Shown: positions 1 to 4,776 of the stretch, one piece after another | Position numbering within the stretch: the stretch's first letter is position 1 | Layout of the letters: every line of letters begins with the position of its first letter | Assembly: GCA_003694495.1 (NCBI GenBank) | Contig: RFJO01000044.1 | Location: forward strand, 1-5,689 | Reading direction: 5' to 3' | Source of the DNA: Candidatus Woesearchaeota archaeon | Lineage (GTDB): Archaea > Nanobdellota > Nanobdellia > SCGC-AAA011-G17 > GW2011-AR17 | DNA: 5,689 nucleotides | Made by a program: the position numbers and the translations under genes | The notes under the pieces: model-generated | Seen by the model: only the letters and a program-made list of their open reading frames with translations | Databases searched by the model: none | Told to the model about the DNA's origin: nothing

Positions 1-18
1 AAAAATAAAAAAGATATA

Positions 19-38
19 TTTATATACTACTTTATATT
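19..38 (+). promoter_or_regulatory. TATA-like promoter elements for the TrmB-FKBP operon
   Basis: Two TATA-like octamers lie here, TTTATATA at 19-26 and TTTATATT at 31-38. An archaeal TATA box sits about 26 bases before the transcription start, so they would start transcription near 49 or 61. That gives a leader of about 45-55 bases, long enough to carry the Shine-Dalgarno sequence at 91-97. A further TATAAAT at 64-70 would start transcription at about 93 and lose the ribosome site, so it is less likely. The whole stretch is AT-rich, which lowers confidence in any one element. Confidence 0.45.
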
Positions 39-51
39 TTATTTTTCTAAG

Positions 52-88
52 TTTGTTACTGTGTATAAATTGTAACAAATTTTTACAA
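52..88. promoter_or_regulatory. Candidate operator: overlapping inverted repeats before the TrmB gene
   Basis: A perfect 8-base inverted repeat, TTTGTTAC at 52-59 and GTAACAAA at 72-79, has a 12-base spacer. A second one, TTGTAA at 70-75 and TTACAA at 83-88, shares its left arm with the first. The three related half-sites (GTTAC, GTAAC, TTTAC cores) fall at or just after the expected transcription start and before the ribosome site. That is where a repressor would block RNA polymerase. Because the first gene encodes a winged-helix regulator, autoregulation is the simplest reading. The repeats are seen directly; the binding protein is inferred. Confidence 0.45.
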
Positions 89-90
89 AA

Positions 91-97
91 AGGAGGG
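91..97 (+). promoter_or_regulatory. Strong Shine-Dalgarno sequence
   Basis: AGGAGGG ends 7 bases before the ATG at 105 and complements the CCUCC core of archaeal 16S rRNA. It fixes the start of the TrmB gene. It is the only strong ribosome site seen before a gene in this window; the others appear leaderless or translationally coupled. Confidence 0.85.
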
Positions 98-104
98 AAC
101 ATTA

Positions 105-914
105 ATGATCGTAAAAGAGGATTTTTTAAACAACTTAAGGAGATACTTTAACCTAAATCTATACGAAGTAAAGATTTGGACAGCCTTATTATCCAGGGGC
201 GTTTCAACCGCTGGTGAATTAAGCGAAATCTCAGACGTGCCAAGGTCAAGAGCGTACGACATTCTTGAGTCGTTAGAAAAAAAAGGTTATATTGTAATGA
301 AGTTAGGCAAGCCTATCAAGTACATTGCAGTTGAGCCGCAAGAGGTTATCGAACGCGCAAAAAAATTAGTCAAAGAAGAAGCAAAAGAAAACGTTAACAA
401 ACTTGATTCATTAAAGGGCAGCGAATTGATGCAAGAACTTGACATGCTACACAAGCAAGGCATTGAATTTGTCGAACCAAGCGATTTGTCTGGTGCAATC
501 AGAGGCCGGCAAAACTTATACTTGCACATGGATTCCCTACTAAAACAAGCAAAAGAATCTGTTTCATTGATGACAACAGATGAAGGCATCTCAAGAAAAT
601 GGGAGAGTATGAAATCCACATTTAAAAATCTTAACAAGAAAGGCGTTTCAGTAAGGGTAGCCACACCATTATCAGACACTTCAAAAAGTGTGTTGAAAGA
701 GTTGGCTAAATATGCCGAGGTTCGTGTTCTTGAAGACATCAACTCTCGTTATTGTATTGTTGACAACAACGACATCATGTTTATGCTTATGCATGATAAA
801 GAGGTTCACCCAAGTTACGACTTAGGTGTTTGGTTAAAAACGCCATTCTTTGCATCAACCATGCAAAACATGTTTGACATGGTCTGGAAAGATCTTAAGC
901 CACTAAAACCTTAA
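105..914 (+). CDS. TrmB-family winged-helix transcriptional regulator (short form)
   Basis: This 269-residue protein is a probable DNA-binding regulator of the archaeal TrmB family. Residues about 8-78 form a winged helix-turn-helix: LNLYEVKIW starts the first helix, VPRSRAYDIL (45-54) is the recognition helix, and KGYIVMKLGKPIKYIAVEP (60-78) is the wing. A charged, Lys/Glu-rich helix (about 79-115) is probably a dimerising coiled coil. Residues about 125-265 resemble the phospholipase-D-like domain of TrmB proteins (RGRQNLY, SVSLMTT, GVSVRVATP, SRYCIVDNNDIMFM), without an intact HKD catalytic motif. Pyrococcus TrmB is longer because of a C-terminal sugar-binding domain; that part appears absent, so the ligand cannot be predicted. 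The start is fixed by AGGAGGG 7 bases upstream. The FKBP gene follows after one base, so the two are cotranscribed. Inverted repeats upstream suggest autoregulation. Family assignment is firm; target genes are unknown. Confidence 0.88.
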   Translation: MIVKEDFLNNLRRYFNLNLYEVKIWTALLSRGVSTAGELSEISDVPRSRAYDILESLEKKGYIVMKLGKPIKYIAVEPQEVIERAKKLVKEEAKENVNKLDSLKGSELMQELDMLHKQGIEFVEPSDLSGAIRGRQNLYLHMDSLLKQAKESVSLMTTDEGISRKWESMKSTFKNLNKKGVSVRVATPLSDTSKSVLKELAKYAEVRVLEDINSRYCIVDNNDIMFMLMHDKEVHPSYDLGVWLKTPFFASTMQNMFDMVWKDLKPLKP

Positions 915-915
915 C

Positions 916-1383
916 ATGTTCATTGAGCATGGTACAGAACTAGAATTAGATTATATTATTTTTTTAAATGGTAAAGTTTATGATACTTCTATAAAAGACA
1001 TAGCAATTAGTTCTGGCATTTTTAATTTAGAAAAAGAATACAAGCCAATAAGGTTCAAACAAGGTTCGCCTTCAGTTATTAGCGCTATAAACACATCAGT
1101 TCTCGGCATGGCAATTGGTGAAGAAAAAGTAATAAAAGTTTATCCTAGCAACGGCTTTGGTTACCGGAATGGTTCGTTAATAAGAACTCTCCCAAGGAGC
1201 ATGGTTGAAAAGGCTATTGAAGACATTTCACCAGGCACAAAAATCTCTATGACTTTTAACAACCAAAAACGCACAGGGCACATTGTAGAACTTAATGATG
1301 ATAATGTTATTATTGATTTCAACCACGAGCTTGCAGATAAAGAGTTCGATCTAAAGGTAATAATAAGGAACATTATATTATAG
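916..1383 (+). CDS. FKBP-type peptidyl-prolyl cis-trans isomerase, archaeal SlyD-like
   Basis: This 155-residue protein should catalyse cis-trans isomerisation of prolyl bonds and act as a folding chaperone in the cytoplasm; no signal peptide is seen. The FKBP core is visible as LDYIIFLNGKVYDTS (11-25), then the archaeal-type stretch with SSGIFN and EYKPI (32-45), GSPSVI (50-55), VLGMAIGEEK (62-71) and GFGY (80-83). Residues about 90-140 form the insert-in-flap chaperone domain, ending in DFNHELADKEFDL (134-146), close to the usual DFNHPLAGK motif. Y13, Y22, D23, V54, I55 and Y83 match pocket positions of FKBP12. The usual GLE or GWE after the V-I pair is AIN (57-59), an atypical change that may reduce or alter isomerase activity. 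The ATG lies one base after the regulator's TAA and no Shine-Dalgarno is evident, so translation is probably coupled. It lacks the C-terminal extension of longer archaeal FKBPs. Confidence 0.92.
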   Translation: MFIEHGTELELDYIIFLNGKVYDTSIKDIAISSGIFNLEKEYKPIRFKQGSPSVISAINTSVLGMAIGEEKVIKVYPSNGFGYRNGSLIRTLPRSMVEKAIEDISPGTKISMTFNNQKRTGHIVELNDDNVIIDFNHELADKEFDLKVIIRNIIL

Positions 1384-1393
1384 TTACTATATC

Positions 1394-1401
1394 TTTATAA
1401 A
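1394..1401 (+). promoter_or_regulatory. TATA box of the zinc-ribbon gene, probably leaderless
   Basis: TTTATAAA lies in the 43-base gap after the FKBP gene, centred about 29 bases before the ATG at 1427. This predicts a transcript starting within a few bases of the start codon, and no Shine-Dalgarno is present. Read-through from the operon upstream is also possible because no clear terminator separates them. Confidence 0.6.
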
Positions 1402-1426
1402 GCATTAATTCATTTCACAGAACAAA

Positions 1427-2137
1427 ATGGAATCCTGTTTAAATTGCGGTTATAACCCTAAAGAAGGGGACACATTTTGTCGCAACTGTGGTAATGAATT
1501 ACCTCAAGAAGAAACATACTTATGCGATTGCGGTGCTGAAGTTAACAGTAGCGACAACTACTGTCATTCCTGCGGCGCATCGTTTAAGGAAAGTTGCAGT
1601 TGTGGCTACGAATACAGTTTAGATATGAACTATTGCCCCAACTGTGGCAACCCGATTGTTAGGGAAGACAACAGCCAAGATGAAAACAGCGGATCAGATG
1701 ATGAATTCATTGATTCTGTAAACCACCAACAAGACAATTTAGAAAGCAGAGACTACCTCGACAACCAACAAGTGGAAGAAACGCAAAGTACTGATAACTT
1801 TAATGACCGCCAACAAGAAATGCAAAACCAAGATTATATCAGCAACCACCAACCACAGGAGAACTTACAATCTCCCGCAACAACCCATCAAGAACCTTTC
1901 CACAACGCAAATGATCTACAGCAACAAGAGCCTTTACAAAATCAAGACTATGTTAACAACCAGCAACCACAGGAAAATTTTCAACAGAATAATTTAAGTA
2001 ATGAGCAAGTGGGTAACGAAGCTAACAGCTCAAAAATTCTTAATAAACTAGAAGAGTCTGCAAGTGAACTCAAAGAATCAGAAACAAAGTCCCATTACCG
2101 GCTTAACCCTGACGGAAGTTACACGTTTATACGTTAA
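1427..2137 (+). CDS. Zinc-ribbon protein with long Gln/Asn-rich repeated tail, function unknown
   Basis: I do not recognise a named family for this 236-residue protein. Residues 4-73 hold three zinc-ribbon-like modules, each with two cysteine pairs: C4/C7 with C18/C21, C33/C35 with C46/C49, and C57/C59 with C70/C73. The first has the usual CxxC knuckle; the second and third open with CxC (CDCG, CSCG). Residues about 80-200 are acidic, then very rich in Gln and Asn, and look disordered. They hold imperfect repeats around (N/S)(Q/R)DY, best seen at 132-148 and 170-186. Residues 203-221 form a probable charged helix, and the C-terminus is HYRLNPDGSYTFIR, a short beta-hairpin-like cap. No membrane segment or signal peptide is seen, so it is probably cytoplasmic. 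Zinc-ribbon modules commonly bind nucleic acid or protein partners; which applies here is unknown. The gene has its own TATA box and overlaps the convergent methylthiotransferase gene by four bases. Confidence 0.85.
   Translation: MESCLNCGYNPKEGDTFCRNCGNELPQEETYLCDCGAEVNSSDNYCHSCGASFKESCSCGYEYSLDMNYCPNCGNPIVREDNSQDENSGSDDEFIDSVNHQQDNLESRDYLDNQQVEETQSTDNFNDRQQEMQNQDYISNHQPQENLQSPATTHQEPFHNANDLQQQEPLQNQDYVNNQQPQENFQQNNLSNEQVGNEANSSKILNKLEESASELKESETKSHYRLNPDGSYTFIR
1820..1984 (+). repeat. Imperfect direct repeat in the Gln/Asn-rich coding region
   Basis: Bases 1820-1870 and 1934-1984, offset by 114 bases, match at 40 of 51 positions by hand count. They encode MQNQDYISNHQPQENLQ and LQNQDYVNNQQPQENFQ. 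Several of the differences are silent, which points to an in-frame duplication kept at protein level. A weaker third copy, ESRDYLDNQQVEE, lies 27 residues before the first of these. Confidence 0.75.
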
Positions 2138-3381
2138 GCAAAAAGTTCATAAGCTGTTACTTTTTTTATTTTAACTTTAACTTTCTGCCCAAGTTCATAA
2201 TCGCCTTTGACTATGACAGGCTTATAGGCAAAATTTCTCCCGATAAAGGTGCCATTTTTACCCGCTTCATCAATCAAAACATCTCCACTCCATCCAACCC
2301 ATCCCAAGTTGTTTTTTAAAGCTATTTCTTTAAAGATTTCAAGAGCCCTTTGCACTCTTTGTTTAACCAACGTTCCATCCAACATTTTATATTTCGCAGC
2401 TGGAGTGTTAGGCCTTGGCCAATACCTTGTCAAGTTCAGCACATCAGGCTTTGAATCTTTGATAACATGCAATGACAAGTTAAAATCCTCTTCAGTTTCA
2501 ATAGGATATCCGACAATAATATCTGTTGATACAGTTAACATTGGATGATGTTGTTTAAGCATTTTTACTGCCTTTAAATAATCTTCAACTTTATATGGCC
2601 TGTTCATATCTTTTAAAACCCTATTCGAACCAGACTGCAAAGGCATATGCAAAAACTTAAACATTTTTTCATCACGAAAAATTTCAATAAATTCATTCAG
2701 GTACTTACAAACATACTGCGGGTTAGTCATGCCAAGCCTGACCTTAAAATCCTTTTTTATTTTCAAAATTTCATTTAACAATTCAGGCAATGAACTATTC
2801 TTGTCCAGACCATAAGCCCCATTGTCTTGCGATGTCAACCATATTTCTTTACACCCCTCATTTAAGCTATCTTTCACTTCTTTTACTACTAATTCTTTAT
2901 CATACGAAAACAAATCCCCCTTAATCAACTTAACTGAACAATAACTACAACTGCCATAACACCCTGAAGATATTGGCACTACGCTTATCATACTATTTTT
3001 TCTTAATTTAGGCAAACATACTTTATTCATGTTTTTCTTTTCCACATTAATTGTAGTGATACCATCAAACAAATACTCCGCAACATCAACTATTTTTTCA
3101 ATATTATGCGTGCTTAACAAAGATATATCATGCCTTATACTCTTAATGTTATCCACTTCTTCCTTAGGTATACATCCAGTAACTATCACTGGTACAGGAG
3201 AAGACCTTACTTCTTTCAATCCTTTATTCAAGCTAGGACCTTTTACAGAACAAACATTTACAACCCTTAAATCTTCACCATTTTCAACAATTTCATGGCC
3301 TGCCGACTTTAGCAACCCTGCCATTACCTCAGCTTCTGCAAGGTTATTACTGCACCCAAAAGTTATAATTTTGATTTTCAT
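2134..3381 (-). CDS. mtaB: tRNA t6A37 methylthiotransferase (archaeal e-MtaB / CDKAL1 type), radical SAM
   Basis: This 415-residue enzyme adds a methylthio group to t6A at position 37 of ANN-decoding tRNAs, giving ms2t6A and improving codon reading. The N-terminal methylthiotransferase domain carries the three cysteines for the auxiliary iron-sulfur cluster: C10 (TFGCSNN), C44 (NVCSVKG) and C70 (VTGCIP). The radical SAM domain has C141, C145 and C148 in SSGCYGSCSYCSVKLIKG, followed by LTSQDNGAYG, PLQSGSNRVLKDMNRPY, DIIVGYPIETEEDF and RYWPRPNTPAAKYK, all typical of the family. Residues about 355-415 fit the tRNA-binding TRAM domain. Length and motifs indicate an intact enzyme; the archaeal/eukaryotic subtype rather than bacterial MtaB or MiaB is inferred from overall likeness. 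The ATG directly precedes the first conserved strand, and a TATA-like box lies about 30 bases upstream. Its stop codon shares a TTAA with that of the convergent zinc-ribbon gene. The symbol is also used for an unrelated methanol methyltransferase. Confidence 0.93.
   Translation of the reverse strand: MKIKIITFGCSNNLAEAEVMAGLLKSAGHEIVENGEDLRVVNVCSVKGPSLNKGLKEVRSSPVPVIVTGCIPKEEVDNIKSIRHDISLLSTHNIEKIVDVAEYLFDGITTINVEKKNMNKVCLPKLRKNSMISVVPISSGCYGSCSYCSVKLIKGDLFSYDKELVVKEVKDSLNEGCKEIWLTSQDNGAYGLDKNSSLPELLNEILKIKKDFKVRLGMTNPQYVCKYLNEFIEIFRDEKMFKFLHMPLQSGSNRVLKDMNRPYKVEDYLKAVKMLKQHHPMLTVSTDIIVGYPIETEEDFNLSLHVIKDSKPDVLNLTRYWPRPNTPAAKYKMLDGTLVKQRVQRALEIFKEIALKNNLGWVGWSGDVLIDEAGKNGTFIGRNFAYKPVIVKGDYELGQKVKVKIKKVTAYELFA
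2161..2167 (+). terminator. Possible oligo-T terminator for the zinc-ribbon transcript
   Basis: A run of seven T begins 24 bases after the TAA at 2135-2137 and is followed by more T-rich sequence (ATTTTAACTTTAACTTT). Archaeal RNA polymerase often terminates at such T runs without a hairpin. It lies inside the 3' end of the opposite-strand methylthiotransferase gene, where it encodes lysines, so the run could equally be due to Lys codons in the KVKVKIKKV segment. Confidence 0.3.
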
Positions 3382-3406
3382 TTATTTGCTAGTTGATTTG
3401 AATTGT

Positions 3407-3416
3407 TATTTAAATA
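3407..3416 (-). promoter_or_regulatory. TATA-like box of the methylthiotransferase gene
   Basis: The palindrome TATTTAAATA is centred about 31 bases before the ATG (complement of 3379-3381). A transcript starting about 26 bases from it would have a leader of only a few bases, and no Shine-Dalgarno is present, so the mRNA is probably leaderless. As a palindrome it could in principle direct the other way too, but no + strand gene begins at the right distance. Confidence 0.5.
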
Positions 3417-3479
3417 TTTGCATTAATCTCGGTATTGTGTTGTCCTAAAACTATTTCCTCTCGCTAAAACAAGATAAAA

Positions 3480-3487
3480 CTTAAATA
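3480..3487 (+). promoter_or_regulatory. TATA-like box of the M16 peptidase operon
   Basis: CTTAAATA is centred about 27 bases before the ATG at 3511, so transcription should start at or next to the start codon. No Shine-Dalgarno is visible, which fits a leaderless mRNA. Purine-rich AAAAC just upstream could act as a BRE element. The promoter diverges from that of the methylthiotransferase gene within the same 129-base intergenic region. Confidence 0.55.
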
Positions 3488-3510
3488 TGAAGATATAATA
3501 AACAGCATTA

Positions 3511-4776
3511 ATGGACTACTATCACTTTATTTGGCCTAACGATACAAATGTTTATGTAATACAAGATGAAGATTATAAAACAACAGATATCAATCTAACT
3601 TTCTTTACAGAATTAGGCACATCCTGCCTTGCCAAGACTCTTGCAAACCATATTCTTTTAGAAGGCTCTCGTAAATATCCTTCCTCACAAAAAATTGAGC
3701 TGGCTTTTTTAAAAGAGTTTGATGTAAATTACTGGGCCTTTCCTTCCATCTACAGAAACCTTCACAGTTTTGGTTTTTCACTTAATATAGTAACTGAAAG
3801 AAGTTTAATAGGGAGAAAAAAAACATTAGAAAAATCGATCAGAATCCTAGAAGACATTGTCACTAACCCGTTAATTGAGGGCAGTTGTTTTTCCAATGAA
3901 AACTTTTTCAGAGTAAAAGAAAGATTATATTTAGGATTAAAACAAAATCAGATGAATAAAGAAAAAGTAGCAATTAACAATTTTTTCAAACAAATAATAA
4001 AAAATCAAGAAGTATTAACACCATTATATGGTACTGAAGAAGAATACTCGCGCATTACTTGTCAGGACTGCACAACAGCTTACACTTCAATCTTAAACGA
4101 TTCTCTAAAACATTTTTACATTACCACAAACCTTGACCCAGACAATGTAAACAACTTACTCCTTGAACACTTTGGCAACTTATCTAGGTCTAACCAAAAC
4201 ATTTCTTACCGCTACATCCCAGCAAACAAAACTAATGTACGCCTACATGAAGACAATTCCCAATTCAACCAGACTATAGTGATTGTGGGTGCACCGCTTA
4301 CCAAGCAGTTAAGTTATAATGAAGGAATAAGGCTAAGATTACTTAACCACTACCTTGGCGGCTCTTCAAGTTCTCGCATATTCAAGGAAGTAAGGCAAAA
4401 ACGGAACATGGCATATTCTGCTTACTCATATTTAGACACTGAAAAAGAGGTCATCTATGCTATGGCTGGTGTAGATCTAATAAACAAACAGAAAACCATA
4501 GATGTTATGCTACGGGAATTTGAAAAGATTAGGTCTGGTAAATTTATTAAAAAAGAAATAAAAGAATCCAAAAAAATGTTAGAAAATTTTTGGCAAATGT
4601 CTTCACACAAAAAGTCACAAAAGTTAAGGCAACTAATTTACGCATCATTAAGCAACCAATGGGAAATTATGAACAACTATGACAACCCTTACAAAAATGT
4701 CAGCCTTGACGAGGTTATTGATGCAAGCAGGTTTATCGAAAATCAGCCGGTTATATACTGCTTACTACAAAAATGA
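3511..4776 (+). CDS. M16-family peptidase-like protein, non-catalytic subunit (YmfF-like)
   Basis: This 421-residue protein has the two-domain length of an M16B subunit but no HxxEH zinc motif. The equivalent helix reads LANHILLEGSRKYPSS (44-59), keeping only a His and Glu at the wrong spacing. The opening, with KTTDINLTFF and then EGSRKYPSSQKIE, resembles the start of Bacillus YmfF. The second domain has IRLRLLNHYLGG (273-284), SSSSRIFKEVRQKRNMAY (285-302) and YSYLDTEKEVIYAMAGVD. R295 and Y302 match the Arg/Tyr pair that M16 enzymes use to bind and orient substrate. It should therefore complement the zinc-bearing partner encoded next, in one heterodimeric chamber. No signal peptide is apparent, so the complex is probably cytoplasmic. 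Its stop overlaps the next start as ATGA, which supports equal, coupled production. The M16 assignment is firm and the YmfF relationship is likely; the substrate is unknown. Confidence 0.87.
   Translation: MDYYHFIWPNDTNVYVIQDEDYKTTDINLTFFTELGTSCLAKTLANHILLEGSRKYPSSQKIELAFLKEFDVNYWAFPSIYRNLHSFGFSLNIVTERSLIGRKKTLEKSIRILEDIVTNPLIEGSCFSNENFFRVKERLYLGLKQNQMNKEKVAINNFFKQIIKNQEVLTPLYGTEEEYSRITCQDCTTAYTSILNDSLKHFYITTNLDPDNVNNLLLEHFGNLSRSNQNISYRYIPANKTNVRLHEDNSQFNQTIVIVGAPLTKQLSYNEGIRLRLLNHYLGGSSSSRIFKEVRQKRNMAYSAYSYLDTEKEVIYAMAGVDLINKQKTIDVMLREFEKIRSGKFIKKEIKESKKMLENFWQMSSHKKSQKLRQLIYASLSNQWEIMNNYDNPYKNVSLDEVIDASRFIENQPVIYCLLQK

Noticed and set aside
287..742. Open frame of 151 codons on the - strand
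   Set aside because: It lies wholly inside the TrmB-family gene, has no ribosome site or TATA box, and its Ser/Phe-rich translation resembles no family; it is an antisense shadow.
1161..1373. Open frame of 70 codons on the - strand
   Set aside because: It is antisense to the flap domain of the FKBP gene and has no supporting signals.
1820..1984. Repeats as a CRISPR-like or mobile-element signature
   Set aside because: There are only two good copies, imperfect, in frame, differing largely by silent or conservative changes; they are protein-level repeats.
1803..1997. Open frame of 64 codons on the + strand in another frame
   Set aside because: It arises from the CAA/AAC-rich Gln/Asn tail of the zinc-ribbon gene read out of frame; low complexity and no start signals.
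2249..2548. Open frame of 99 codons on the + strand
   Set aside because: It is antisense to the radical SAM and TRAM part of the methylthiotransferase, with no promoter or ribosome site.
3029..3448. Open frame of 139 codons on the + strand opposite the methylthiotransferase start, with hydrophobic stretches
   Set aside because: It covers the 5' part of a clearly real enzyme gene on the other strand and runs into its promoter; the hydrophobic look comes from antisense of Lys/Asp-rich codons.
3511..4776. First M16 gene as a decayed pseudogene because it lacks HxxEH
   Set aside because: The frame is intact over the normal length, the Arg/Tyr region is kept, and it overlaps the catalytic subunit's start; zinc-less partners are normal in heterodimeric M16 systems.
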